From: Deltaproteobacteria bacterium
GTDB taxonomy: Bacteria; SZUA-79; Acidulodesulfobacterales; Acidulodesulfobacteraceae
Assembly (NCBI GenBank): GCA_023489335.1
Contig: JAMDCP010000018.1
Span: 62,001-126,000, forward strand
Direction: 5' to 3'
Length of the DNA: 64,000 nt
Part shown: piece after piece, positions 28,118-37,492 of the stretch
Position numbering within the stretch: the stretch's first letter is position 1
Layout of the letters: each line of letters starts with the position of its first letter
Position numbers and translations under genes: made by a program
Notes under the pieces: generated by a model
What the model was told of the DNA's origin: nothing
Database searches by the model: none
Seen by the model: only the letters and a program-made list of their open reading frames with translations

Positions 28118-29959
28118 TTGAATTATCAGGAAAAAATTAGAAACATTGCGGTTGTTGCCCATGTTGACCACGGCAAAACTACATTAATAGACAAAATGCT
28201 TAAAGAAAGCGTAAGCAAAAGAGATTTCGAGGCTTTGCCCGAAAGGGCAATGGATAGCGACGATCTCGAAAAAGAACGCGGAATAACCATTTTGTCGAAA
28301 TGCACGGGCATAAAATTTAAGGATTATAGAATTAATATTGTCGATACGCCCGGGCACGGGGATTTTGGAAGCGAGGTGGAAAGGGTGCTTGCTATGGTTG
28401 ACGGCGTTTTACTTTTAGTTGACGCCTTTGACGGGCCTATGCCGCAGACCAGATTTATTTTAAAAAAATGTTTGGAATATAACCTTAAAGTTGTTCTTGT
28501 AATAAATAAAATAGACAGACCCGGAGCAAGACCTAAAGAGGTTCTCGAGATGGTTTATGATTTATTTCTCGAGTTGGGCGGAGAAAACATCAATTTGAAT
28601 TTTCCCGTTATATATTCTTCTGCAAAAGAAGGTTATGCAATAAAAGACCCGGACATCCTCCCCGAAGATAGATACAAGGAGAGGCTTAATCCGCTTTTTG
28701 AGGCAATTGTGGATTTTATACCGCATCCCCCTATACTGAACAATCCTAATCTCGAATTTTTAGTTACAAGCATAGGCCATGACGATTTTCTTGGCGCAAC
28801 CGCCATCGGTATTGTTAAATCGGGGAAACTTAAGGTTATGGATCAGGTATATTTATATAATGTCAAGGACGAGCTGGTTAAAGCGAGGCCGACGAAGATA
28901 TTTTTATTTGACGGACTAAAAAAACAAGAGACGAGCGAAATAAATGAAGGCGATATCGCCTTAGTATCCGGCCTTACAGGTGTCGGTGCGGGGGACTATA
29001 TAGTAAAAGATAAGCCTGTATCTCCCCTGCAAAGAATAAAAATAGACGAGCCTGTTATTCTTGTTAATTTTATAGTTAATAAGAGCCCTTTTTCTGGAAA
29101 GGAGGGGAAACTTGTAACGACAAGGCAGTTAAGGGAAAGGCTTTATAAAGAGGCGCTGAATAATGTCGGGCTTAAGGTTGAAGACACAGGCGACGAAACG
29201 GTATTTGATGTTTACGGCAGAGGGCTTTTACATTTATCTATTTTAATCGAAAAGATGAGACGGGAAGGATTTGAATTTGCGCTGTCCAAGCCAAGGGGTG
29301 TTATAAAGGAGATTGACGGCAAAAAGATGGAGCCTTACGAACTTTTATATATAACCGTTAAAGACGAATTCACGGGAGCAATTTTAGAAAGGCTTTCGTC
29401 TATGAAAGGCAGTCTTATAGATATGACTAAAGACGATAAGGGGAATACCTATCTCGAGTTCGTTATACCTTCGAGGAGCATAATGGGGTTTCATAATGAA
29501 TTCTTGACGCTTACCAAGGGGACAGGGACAATGAACCATAACTTTTATAAATTTGACGACTACGCCTTCGATATTTCTCCAAGAAAAAACGGCGTAATGA
29601 TATCTATGGAAAATGGGGAGGCTAATTCATACGGCTTATTTAATTTACAGGATAGAGGCAGTCTTTTCGTGAGCCCTCAGGATGAGGTTTATGAAGGGAT
29701 GGTAATAGGAATTCATTCGAAACCGGGTGATATCGCCGTCAATCCCTGTAAAAGAAAGCAGCTTACCAATATGAGGTCAAAGGCTTCGGATGAAATGATT
29801 ACATTAACCCCTCCCATAAAGCTTACTATAGAATATGCGCTTGAATTTATTGAAGACGACGAGCTTGTCGAATTTACCCCGAAGTCTATCCGCTTGCGAA
29901 AAAAACTTTTGTCCGAAAACGACCGTAAAAAAGAATCAAGAGGACTCCTTAAGGTATAA
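28118..29959 (+). CDS. typA: Ribosome-associated GTPase TypA/BipA
   Basis: Translation-factor GTPase affecting 50S assembly and stress adaptation, 613 residues. P-loop AHVDHGKTT near residue 14, switch region ERGITI, DTPGHGDF and NKIDRPGA are intact, followed by the EF-G-like domains III and V and the TypA-specific C-terminal domain ending with LTPPIKLTIEYALEFI. The start codon is TTG, nine bases after a ribosome-binding site (ggagg). Confidence 0.97.
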   Translation: MNYQEKIRNIAVVAHVDHGKTTLIDKMLKESVSKRDFEALPERAMDSDDLEKERGITILSKCTGIKFKDYRINIVDTPGHGDFGSEVERVLAMVDGVLLLVDAFDGPMPQTRFILKKCLEYNLKVVLVINKIDRPGARPKEVLEMVYDLFLELGGENINLNFPVIYSSAKEGYAIKDPDILPEDRYKERLNPLFEAIVDFIPHPPILNNPNLEFLVTSIGHDDFLGATAIGIVKSGKLKVMDQVYLYNVKDELVKARPTKIFLFDGLKKQETSEINEGDIALVSGLTGVGAGDYIVKDKPVSPLQRIKIDEPVILVNFIVNKSPFSGKEGKLVTTRQLRERLYKEALNNVGLKVEDTGDETVFDVYGRGLLHLSILIEKMRREGFEFALSKPRGVIKEIDGKKMEPYELLYITVKDEFTGAILERLSSMKGSLIDMTKDDKGNTYLEFVIPSRSIMGFHNEFLTLTKGTGTMNHNFYKFDDYAFDISPRKNGVMISMENGEANSYGLFNLQDRGSLFVSPQDEVYEGMVIGIHSKPGDIAVNPCKRKQLTNMRSKASDEMITLTPPIKLTIEYALEFIEDDELVEFTPKSIRLRKKLLSENDRKKESRGLLKV

Positions 29960-29989
29960 AGCGTAAAAAGGAGGAAAGGTGCCTTTAAA

Positions 29990-30811
29990 ATGAGAGTTAA
30001 AATTTGCGCTGTGCAGATGTCTTCCTCGGCTGATAAGAATACATCGATTAAAAAGGCAATAGATCTTTTGTCTATGGCTTCAAAAAGTAAAGCTAATATC
30101 GTTTGTTTCCCTGAACTTTTCGCAACCAATTGGTTTCCGCAGGATAAGGAAGCGGATAAAATAGATGAAAATTTTAAATTAGCTGAGGATATTAGCGGAA
30201 CGACTTTAGAGTTATTAAAAAAACAGGCAAAAAATTTTGATATGGTTATTATTTCTCCTTTTTTTGAAAAAAGGGGCGACCATTATTACAATAGCACGGC
30301 CGTCATAAGCGAAAAGGGCGAGGTTTTGGGAGTTTATAGCAAGATTCACATCCCCAATGTCGAATATTATTACGAAAAGTCATATTTTTCCAACGGGAAA
30401 GATATTCCAGTTTTTAATACCAAGTTTGGAACGATCGGCGTTCAGATGTGCTGGGATAACTTTTATCCCGAAGTATCGCGAATTTTAGCCGTTAAAGGAG
30501 CGGAGATTATTTTTGCCCCTACCGCCTCTGCTTTTAACACTAACAACAAATGGTTTTTATCCATTTCTGCAAACGCTTTTGTTAACGGAGTTTACATATT
30601 AAGAGTCAACAGGGTGGGCAGAGATAAAGCGCTCGATTTTTACGGAAAATCGTTTTGCGTTTCTCCCGACGGAACTATTCTTGATGATTTTGCCGGACTT
30701 AATGAATGCGCCATTATTTATAATATCGAAACAAAAGAGGTAGAAAAAGCCAGGAAGAATTGGCCTTTTATTAAGAACCGCTTTAAAGAAGCATATAAAG
30801 ATATTGTATAA
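29990..30811 (+). CDS. Carbon-nitrogen hydrolase family protein
   Basis: Nitrilase-superfamily amidohydrolase of 273 residues. The Glu-Lys-Cys triad is visible: Glu in CFPELF near residue 41, Lys in YSKIHIP near 117, and Cys154 in QMCWDNFYPE. The sequence is closest in motif pattern to N-carbamoylputrescine amidase-like proteins (AguB), but the substrate is not certain. A ribosome-binding site (aggaggaaagg) precedes the ATG, 30 bases after typA. Confidence 0.88.
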   Translation: MRVKICAVQMSSSADKNTSIKKAIDLLSMASKSKANIVCFPELFATNWFPQDKEADKIDENFKLAEDISGTTLELLKKQAKNFDMVIISPFFEKRGDHYYNSTAVISEKGEVLGVYSKIHIPNVEYYYEKSYFSNGKDIPVFNTKFGTIGVQMCWDNFYPEVSRILAVKGAEIIFAPTASAFNTNNKWFLSISANAFVNGVYILRVNRVGRDKALDFYGKSFCVSPDGTILDDFAGLNECAIIYNIETKEVEKARKNWPFIKNRFKEAYKDIV

Positions 30812-30831
30812 TTTTTGTAATATTTTGGGAT

Positions 30832-31464
30832 ATGGAATTAAACTGCGTAAACCTTAAGGATATTATTAACCCAACCCCGCCCGAAGTTAAAGGTTCAGAC
30901 AAAAACGAAGAAAAAAATAGAGAAGGTGTAAACCATGCCGCAGAAATAACGCCAGATTTACAACCCATACTGGATTATGCAATTAAGGAAATGTTTAATA
31001 TACATATGCAGGCTTCTCAAACAATATGGGATATGAAGATGTTTGACAGCGAGTTCAAAAGGCAGGGATCAGGTTTTATTGTCTGTTATACAAACGATGA
31101 ACATAAAAAATTGGATAAAACAGCCAGTAAGGGTTTTATCTGCGTGGACAATATGAAACTAGATCTAAAATCAAAAATTATCGCATTCTTTATTTTTTAC
31201 ACCATTTTGGATGAAATGCATATCCTTGATATTACGGTTGCTAAAAATGAGCAATCGAAAGGAATCGGAACATTTATGCTGGATTATATCCTGAGAAAAT
31301 ATATAAATTTGGGTATAAAATATTTTTATCTGGAGGTAAGGGTGTCGAATGCCAGAGCGATAAATCTTTATAAAAAATTCGGCTTTAAAATATTTATGTT
31401 AAGAAAAGGTTATTACGATGATAACAAAGAGGACGCTTTATGCATGGTAAAGGAGGCCGTTTAA
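30832..31464 (+). CDS. GNAT-family N-acetyltransferase (RimI-like)
   Basis: The C-terminal 130 residues of this 210-residue protein form a GNAT domain with the acetyl-CoA pyrophosphate loop NEQSKGIGTFML and the C-terminal NARAINLYKKFGFK motif, the pattern of RimI-type protein N-terminal acetyltransferases. About 75 hydrophilic N-terminal residues precede it and are not typical. The start lacks a clear ribosome-binding site and could be further in (MFNIHMQ near residue 52). The 3' end overlaps the pyrKD fusion by 25 bases. Confidence 0.82.
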   Translation: MELNCVNLKDIINPTPPEVKGSDKNEEKNREGVNHAAEITPDLQPILDYAIKEMFNIHMQASQTIWDMKMFDSEFKRQGSGFIVCYTNDEHKKLDKTASKGFICVDNMKLDLKSKIIAFFIFYTILDEMHILDITVAKNEQSKGIGTFMLDYILRKYINLGIKYFYLEVRVSNARAINLYKKFGFKIFMLRKGYYDDNKEDALCMVKEAV

Positions 31465-33461
31465 GAGATTTGGATAATTCGGACATTGACAATTCAAAAA
31501 GCGGCGCCCATCGACGGCGTGCGTCGATATGTGCTCCGCCCATTATAAGCGAAAAGTGCGAAATAACGGTTAACCAAAAGATAAAAGATACCGAAGGAAC
31601 TTATATTTTAAGGCTTAAAAATTGGTTCATAGCGTCAAATTATAGCCCTGGCCAGTTTGTTATGATTAAAATCAGTGGCGGCGGCAATGGCTTTGACCCG
31701 TTATTAAGCAGGCCGTTTTCGATTTTTAACAAATTTAACGAGAATGAATTTGAGGTATTATACAGGGTTTGCGGAAAGGGAACGGGTATTTTAAGCAAAA
31801 TTCCGAAGGGGAATTTTTTAAATGTGGTCGGTCCGCTGGGAAACGGATTCAATTTTAATGCGGATTTAGAGAAAAATAAAATTCATGTTTTAATTGCCGG
31901 CGGCATAGGCATTGCTCCTTTATATCCCATTCCGGGGCATATACTTAATACTTACCGATTTGACGACAATAGCGTGGACGGCGGCTTAGACAATGAATAT
32001 AACGGCAACAATAAGAACGGCAAGAATAAGAAGGATAAGATAGTTTTATATTACGGCGCAAGGAAGGCGGAGGAGCTTTACTTCAGGCACAGTATTCATT
32101 CGAGGTTTGACGAGGTTTACTTTGCAACGGATGACGGATCATTTGGATTTAAGGGAAGCGCGGTCGAATTACTGTTTCAAAATATCGGCGAATATTTGGG
32201 TAAAAATAAAGTTGAAGATTTTCATGTTTCGTTTTATTCATGCGGTCCCAAACCGATGCTTTCGGCATTAGTTAATAAGTTTGAAGAAGCCAAACTTTTA
32301 GAAAAATTACAGTTATCTTTGGAGGAAAGCTTTGGATGCGGCATAGGCGTTTGTCTTGGATGCGTGGTAAAGTGCAGGGATGATGCCCGTAATGGTTCAA
32401 ATTTTGTTTATAAAAGGGTTTGCCATGACGGTCCTGTTTTTTACGCCGGCGAATTACACGACTTTACCGGCAAAAAAGATTCAAAAACAGTTTCTCAAGA
32501 AAAAAACCAGGGGCAAAATTTAAATAAAAATCAAAATATAAACCTTTCGGTTAAACTCGGAAATTTAAAACTCGATTACCCGGTTATGCCGGCATCTGGG
32601 ACATTCGGGTATGGCGAGGAGTTTATAAATGTTGTAGATTATACATATTTCGGAGCGCTTGTTACGAAAGGGATTTCGTTAAATCCGTCAAAAGGAAACG
32701 AAATGCCGAGAATTTGCGAGTCATCCTGCGGTTTAATTAACTCTATCGGGCTTCAAAATGTGGGCTTCGAAAGATTTAGGGATGAAAAGCTGCCATTTTT
32801 AAGCCGTTTTGGCAGACCCGTAATTGTAAATTTTTTTGGAAAAAGCGTAGATGAGTACGTCCTGCTTGCGGAAAAGTTGTCGGGGCTTCAGGGAATTAGC
32901 GCTTTAGAGGCAAATATTTCATGTCCCAATATAAAAGAGGGCGGAAGGTCTTTCGGATCCGATCCGGAGATTGTCTATGAGCTGGTTTCATCCGTAAGGG
33001 AAGTTATAGGCGGTAAATTGCCTTTGACAGTAAAATTGCCCCCTATGGTAAGCGACATCTCATTGATTGCCGAGGTTTGCGAGAAAGCGGGGGCGGATAT
33101 TATATCTTTAATAAATACGATTCCTTCCGCTTCAATCGATATAAGAACCAAAAGTTTTAAATTAAGCAGGGGCTTCGGGGGTCTTTCTGGCCCCGCCGTT
33201 AAGCCCGTTGCCTTAAAACTTGTAAGCGATGTTTATAATAGCGTCAGGATTCCCGTTATAGGGATGGGCGGAATAAGTTCGTGGGAAGATGCGGTGGAAT
33301 TTTTTTTAGCCGGCGCTACAGCGGTTGCGGTGGGAACTTATTCGTTTATAAATCCCAAAATAATTCCCGAAATAACCGAGGGGTTAAGGGGCTATTTGAT
33401 AGAAAACGGGTTTAGCAGTATTTATGAAATTATCGGGCTTGCAAATATAAATAATGGTTAA
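31440..33461 (+). CDS. pyrD: PyrK-PyrD fusion: dihydroorotate dehydrogenase B with its electron-transfer subunit
   Basis: One uninterrupted 673-codon frame joins two proteins that are normally separate. Residues about 35-345 are PyrK: ferredoxin-reductase FAD domain (SRPFSIFNKF; YRVCGKGTG), NAD domain (HVLIAGGIGIAPL) and a C-terminal [2Fe-2S] centre from Cys300 (CGIGVCLGC). After a Lys/Gln/Asn-rich linker (about 350-370) follows PyrD type 1B (PASGTFGYGEE; catalytic Cys495 in NISCPN; GMGGI; GATAVAVGT). The fused enzyme would oxidise dihydroorotate and reduce NAD. An Asn/Lys-rich insert lies in the NAD domain. The first about 30 residues are GC-rich, contain a palindrome and may not all be translated. 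Confidence 0.93.
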   Translation: MHGKGGRLRDLDNSDIDNSKSGAHRRRASICAPPIISEKCEITVNQKIKDTEGTYILRLKNWFIASNYSPGQFVMIKISGGGNGFDPLLSRPFSIFNKFNENEFEVLYRVCGKGTGILSKIPKGNFLNVVGPLGNGFNFNADLEKNKIHVLIAGGIGIAPLYPIPGHILNTYRFDDNSVDGGLDNEYNGNNKNGKNKKDKIVLYYGARKAEELYFRHSIHSRFDEVYFATDDGSFGFKGSAVELLFQNIGEYLGKNKVEDFHVSFYSCGPKPMLSALVNKFEEAKLLEKLQLSLEESFGCGIGVCLGCVVKCRDDARNGSNFVYKRVCHDGPVFYAGELHDFTGKKDSKTVSQEKNQGQNLNKNQNINLSVKLGNLKLDYPVMPASGTFGYGEEFINVVDYTYFGALVTKGISLNPSKGNEMPRICESSCGLINSIGLQNVGFERFRDEKLPFLSRFGRPVIVNFFGKSVDEYVLLAEKLSGLQGISALEANISCPNIKEGGRSFGSDPEIVYELVSSVREVIGGKLPLTVKLPPMVSDISLIAEVCEKAGADIISLINTIPSASIDIRTKSFKLSRGFGGLSGPAVKPVALKLVSDVYNSVRIPVIGMGGISSWEDAVEFFLAGATAVAVGTYSFINPKIIPEITEGLRGYLIENGFSSIYEIIGLANINNG

Positions 33462-34137
33462 CGGCTTAAGCAAAAATAAAAGCGATATTTTATTAAAGGT
33501 TTACGACATCTTGCGGCGCAAATTCGGGCAGATGAACTGGTGGCCTGCGGAATCGGACTTTGAGGTTATAATCGGCGCAATATTGACTCAAAATACAAGC
33601 TGGAAAAATGTCGAGAAAGCAATAGTTAATCTAAAAACAAATAATCTTTTGTCATTTGAAGCGCTTTACGATGCGGATATAAGAAAATTAGGAGAATATA
33701 TAAAGCCTTCGGGGTATTATAACCAAAAGGCAAAAAAAATTAAAGAATTTGTAAACTTTGCAAAAGAAGGTTATGATTTTTCCCTTGAATTAATGCGCAA
33801 AGAAGATGTATTTGTTATGCGGAAAAAACTGTTAAATGTTTTCGGAATAGGGGAGGAGACCGCCGATAGCATACTTTTGTATGCGTTTAAAAAGCCTGTA
33901 TTCGTTATAGATACATATACCAGAAGAATACTTGAGAGGCATAATATAGTCAATGGCGCCTTGAAAGAAAAATATGAAAATCTGCAAAGGCTTTTTATGG
34001 CAAATATTGTTTTGGGTGAAGTAAATGCTAAAGTAAAAGTATATAATGAATACCATGCCCTAATCGTAACGGCAGGAAAAATGTTTTGCAAAAGAATGCC
34101 GGCGTGCGATAATTGCCCTTTAAAAGAATTAGAATAA
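33454..34137 (+). CDS. Endonuclease III-related HhH-GPD DNA glycosylase
   Basis: Base-excision-repair glycosylase fold, 227 residues, overlapping pyrKD by eight bases. The helix-hairpin-helix reads FGIGEETADSILLYA and the catalytic aspartate is Asp153 in VIDTYTRR. The lysine that gives endonuclease III its lyase activity is replaced (Glu135). The C-terminal cluster motif has only three cysteines (CKRMPACDNC); the fourth would fall at the final residue and is missing. This pattern fits the COG2231/MagIII type, which removes alkylated bases, rather than Nth itself. Substrate unproven. Confidence 0.85.
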   Translation: MVNGLSKNKSDILLKVYDILRRKFGQMNWWPAESDFEVIIGAILTQNTSWKNVEKAIVNLKTNNLLSFEALYDADIRKLGEYIKPSGYYNQKAKKIKEFVNFAKEGYDFSLELMRKEDVFVMRKKLLNVFGIGEETADSILLYAFKKPVFVIDTYTRRILERHNIVNGALKEKYENLQRLFMANIVLGEVNAKVKVYNEYHALIVTAGKMFCKRMPACDNCPLKELE

Positions 34138-34187
34138 AAGTGGAATAGGCGTTAAAATTGCTTTGAAGTTCTCGATAAGAAAATATT

Positions 34188-35111
34188 ATGAAAAATAAAT
34201 TAATATTGTTTATTTTATTAGCCGGCGCAATAATAGGAGGCTCATTATTAGTAATTTATAAAGCAAACTATTATAAGGCGGCGGGGCGGGTAATAAATCT
34301 TAACAAATTATATCCGATGCCTTCTATAGGCAAAACCCCTAATTTCCCCTTATTGCGAAAACAGCCAAAAACCTTTAAACTTGCCATAGCTTCGATGATG
34401 TCTCCCGTTGCCAACATAAACGCTTACAAACCTTTTGCGGAATATCTTCAACTTGCCCTCCATATGCGGGTGAAGATTATTCAAAAGCGCACATATTTAA
34501 CCGTGAATAATCTGCTGATAAATAATAAAATAGATTTAGCCTTTATATGCACCGGGGCATACGTGTACGGCGGATTGAAAAATAAGGTAAAAATCATAGC
34601 TGTTCCCGTTATAGACGGAAAAACAACATACAGGGCTTATATAATTGCGCATGAGCCCTCACAAATTAAATCCGTAAAGGATTTAAAAGGCAAGGTGTTT
34701 GCGTTCACGGAAACATTATCTAATACGGGCTACGAATATCCAATGCGTTTTTTTAAGAATAAAGGCATAAATCCAAAAATATATTTTAAACGGGTAATGT
34801 TTACTTATAATCATACCGATTCGATTAAGGCGGTTGCGGCGGATATCGCCGGCGGAGCGTCGGTGGATGGGATTGTGTACAATTATATGTATAATAAATA
34901 TGAAAGCGTAAGGCTTCACACCAAAATTATATTCAAATCCCCTTTGTTTCCTATTCCGCCTATAGTTATGCCCGATGAGGTCAACAAAAGGTTAAGAGAC
35001 AAAGTAAGGAAAATTCTTCTGGAAATGCCAAAAAATCCCGAAGGAAGAATAATTTTAAAAAAACTTAATATCGACGGTTTTGCTATTCCAGATATAAGTA
35101 AATACAAGTAA
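34188..35111 (+). CDS. PhnD-like periplasmic substrate-binding protein
   Basis: A 307-residue exported protein with an N-terminal hydrophobic segment (about residues 4-24), which may remain as an anchor. The rest is a type 2 periplasmic binding fold of the phosphate/phosphite/phosphonate (PhnD) group: FKLAIASMMSP, YKPFAEYLQ, DLAFICTGAYVYG and the SIKAVAADIAGGASVDGIVYNY region. There is no ABC transporter next to it. It is followed 10 bases later by a sensor kinase and response regulator and then by a Ttr-like reductase operon; in TtrS the same fold is the tetrathionate-sensing part. A sensory role is therefore likely. Confidence 0.85.
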   Translation: MKNKLILFILLAGAIIGGSLLVIYKANYYKAAGRVINLNKLYPMPSIGKTPNFPLLRKQPKTFKLAIASMMSPVANINAYKPFAEYLQLALHMRVKIIQKRTYLTVNNLLINNKIDLAFICTGAYVYGGLKNKVKIIAVPVIDGKTTYRAYIIAHEPSQIKSVKDLKGKVFAFTETLSNTGYEYPMRFFKNKGINPKIYFKRVMFTYNHTDSIKAVAADIAGGASVDGIVYNYMYNKYESVRLHTKIIFKSPLFPIPPIVMPDEVNKRLRDKVRKILLEMPKNPEGRIILKKLNIDGFAIPDISKYK

Positions 35112-35121
35112 ATTAAATTTT

Positions 35122-36561
35122 ATGAGATTTCCCTTATTTTTTTCCGTATTCGATATTTTTAAAAGATTTTATAATGTTTCTTTAAGGATTAAAGTTATAG
35201 GACTTGTTATATTTGCTACTTTAATACTTGGATTGCCCGTTATATATTTTGTAAATAGAGACTTTTCGCAACAAAATAACATGCAATTAAGATTAATGAG
35301 CAACTCTATCGGCAAACAGTTATCATCCCAATCCGTGAATTATATCCTGGAGGATAATATATATGCGCTGACGAGATTATTGAAAAACTCGCTTAAAAAC
35401 GATCCCGATGTGGTTTATGCTTTTATTCAAAATAAAAGAGGCGAGGTTATCGCATCTACTTTTAACGGCGGATTTCCAGCAGGCTTGCTAAAAGTTAACG
35501 ATTTTAAACCGAAAGGTTTATCCACCGTTAAAATTAAAACTAACAAAGGGATGATATATGATACATCCGCTCCTATTTTAGAAGGAAGGCTTGGTTCGGT
35601 GCGGGTCGGGATTTCATCCGTAAGATCGAATCTGACTCTTTATTCGCTGATAAGATCCATATTTTTTTCCATGATATTTGCGGCCGTTTTAGCCATTATA
35701 CTTTCAGGCGCAATCGCCTGGTGGGTTATGGCCCCGATAGTTAAATTATCGGAAGCTGTTAATATAGTAAAAAACGGCAGTTATGATGTAAAATTAGATG
35801 TTAAAAGGGATGACGAAATAGGAAAACTTACAAACGGCTTCAATGAAATGGTAAATAGTTTAAAAAAGGCAAATTCTGAACAAATCGAAAACGATAACTT
35901 AAGAAAAAATTTCATTACAAATGTAATCAAGGCTCAGGAAGAGGAAAGAAAAAGGATAGCAAGGGACCTGCATGACCAGTTTGCGCAGTTGCTTGCTTAC
36001 ATAAAAATAAGATTTGGGCTGCTTAAAGATTTAAATGATTTTAAAGAGGCCAGGAGCAGCATTATTCAAATTAGCGAAGATTTAACAAAAGCGCTTGACC
36101 TTGTCCGCGATATAGCGAAAAGTTTAATGCCCGGAATATTGGACGAAATGGGTTTAGTCTGCGCCGCCTCCAGTTATATCGACGATATTAATAAAAAAAG
36201 CGCGGATTTTAAAGTGGATTTTTACACGGGCGGCAGCATTAAGGATAAAAGATTTCATCCTAATACCGAAATTAATGTTTACAGAATAATTCAAGAAGCA
36301 TTGTCGAATGTCATACTTCATTCGCAAACTAATTATGCGAAAATAAGCCTTGAAGAGGGCGGCGGAAAGATAAGGGGCGCTATCGAAGATTACGGGATTG
36401 GTTTTAAATATGATATTATTAAAAAAGATAGTTTTGGAATATTCGGAATGATAGAAAGGGCAAAGCTTTTAGGCGGCGATTTAGAAATAGAATCGTTGCC
36501 CGGTAAAGGAACCGCGGTCAAGTTTTGGGTGCCTGCGGCGCAAATAACTAAGGGTAATTAG
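35122..36561 (+). CDS. Sensor histidine kinase, NarX/DegS (HisKA_3) type
   Basis: Inner-membrane kinase of 479 residues. First membrane segment about residues 24-44, a periplasmic domain of about 130 residues, second segment about 178-200, HAMP domain about 200-255, then HisKA_3 dimerisation with phospho-acceptor His284 in RDLHDQFAQLL and an HATPase domain (EALSNVILHS; DYGIGF; GKGTAVKFWVP). It lies between the PhnD-like protein and the NarL-type regulator (gaps of 10 and 4 bases), forming a three-component sensory set. Confidence 0.92.
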   Translation: MRFPLFFSVFDIFKRFYNVSLRIKVIGLVIFATLILGLPVIYFVNRDFSQQNNMQLRLMSNSIGKQLSSQSVNYILEDNIYALTRLLKNSLKNDPDVVYAFIQNKRGEVIASTFNGGFPAGLLKVNDFKPKGLSTVKIKTNKGMIYDTSAPILEGRLGSVRVGISSVRSNLTLYSLIRSIFFSMIFAAVLAIILSGAIAWWVMAPIVKLSEAVNIVKNGSYDVKLDVKRDDEIGKLTNGFNEMVNSLKKANSEQIENDNLRKNFITNVIKAQEEERKRIARDLHDQFAQLLAYIKIRFGLLKDLNDFKEARSSIIQISEDLTKALDLVRDIAKSLMPGILDEMGLVCAASSYIDDINKKSADFKVDFYTGGSIKDKRFHPNTEINVYRIIQEALSNVILHSQTNYAKISLEEGGGKIRGAIEDYGIGFKYDIIKKDSFGIFGMIERAKLLGGDLEIESLPGKGTAVKFWVPAAQITKGN

Positions 36562-36565
36562 CATA

Positions 36566-37234
36566 ATGATAACAATAGTTTTGGTGGATGATCATCATCT
36601 GATGCTTTCCGGACTGAAAATGATAATAAGCGGACAGGAGGATTTGCGGGTAGTCGGAACGGCAAGCGATGCAATATCTGCCATAGAGGCCGTTAAAACA
36701 AAAAAGCCGGATGTCGTAGTTCTTGACATTTCTTTGCCTAAATCTAACGGACTCGATATGCTCTCCCAGCTTAAAAGTGTTTCTCCCGAATCAAAAATAC
36801 TAATTTTAACCATGTACGAAGACAGGCAGTATGTTTATAAAGCTCTTGAAAACGGCGCCCTTGGTTATATACCCAAAAAAGCGGCGGAACATGATTTGAT
36901 TTATTCCATAAGAACGGTTGCGGGAGGGGAATTATATATCCATCCGTCTTTAGTCAAAGGCATGATTAATAAAGAGGGCGGCGAATATCGTTATGGCGAT
37001 AACGGCTCGTTAAACAGGGACAGGTCATTATGGGATAGTTTAAGCTCAAGAGAACAGGAGGTTTTGATATTCGTTGCCGAGGGCTTTTCAAATAAAGAGA
37101 TTGGCGAAAAGCTCTTTATTAACGAAAAAACCGTAGCCACCCACCGTTTAAGAGGGATGGAAAAATTAGGTTTTTTAAACAAATCCGACCTTGTCGATTT
37201 AATTTTCTTTAAACTTAAACTCCCGAAAAAGTAA
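36566..37234 (+). CDS. NarL/FixJ-family response regulator
   Basis: Receiver plus LuxR-type HTH, 222 residues. The acidic pocket is Asp8/Asp9, the phospho-acceptor is Asp54 in VVLDISLP, and Lys in YIPKKA completes the site. The C-terminal HTH reads LSSREQEVLIFVAEGFSNKEIGEKLFINEKTVATH. It follows the kinase by four bases. The next gene on the same strand, 258 bases on, is the Ttr-like reductase operon, its likely target. Confidence 0.94.
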   Translation: MITIVLVDDHHLMLSGLKMIISGQEDLRVVGTASDAISAIEAVKTKKPDVVVLDISLPKSNGLDMLSQLKSVSPESKILILTMYEDRQYVYKALENGALGYIPKKAAEHDLIYSIRTVAGGELYIHPSLVKGMINKEGGEYRYGDNGSLNRDRSLWDSLSSREQEVLIFVAEGFSNKEIGEKLFINEKTVATHRLRGMEKLGFLNKSDLVDLIFFKLKLPKK

Positions 37235-37423
37235 TAAAAGCCTTATAAATTCTTATAAATCCTCAGAAATTCAATAAATCCGCAATTAAAGTTTTCGCTA
37301 TAATCTTTTTTCTTCACTACATTTCCGATTTTTTCTTACAAAAATCATATTTTATATTATTTAAAATAAATATGCCTCGTGATAAAAGTAATAATGCAAG
37401 TTTATTTTAAGTTTCTTATAAAA

Positions 37424-37451
37424 TTGTTTTTTCGAATAACCGCATTATAAT
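37424..37451 (+). promoter_or_regulatory. Promoter of the reductase operon
   Basis: TTGTTT (37424-37429), 16-base spacer, TATAAT (37446-37451), about 42 bases before the first gene. The remaining AT-rich 37235-37420 region probably holds the regulator-binding site; a doubled cttataaat (about 37250-37272) is the only repeat I see there. Confidence 0.55.
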
Positions 37452-37492
37452 TTACATGCAGGATAATTTTAATATTATGAGGGGGTAAATTA

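Noticed and set aside
29713-30129. 138-codon minus-strand frame across the typA/C-N hydrolase junction
   Set aside because: It is antisense to conserved TypA C-terminal and hydrolase N-terminal sequence and has no supporting start signals.
34188-35111. PhnD-like gene as part of a phosphonate ABC importer
   Set aside because: No ATPase or permease gene is adjacent; the neighbours are a kinase and regulator, so a sensory role fits better.
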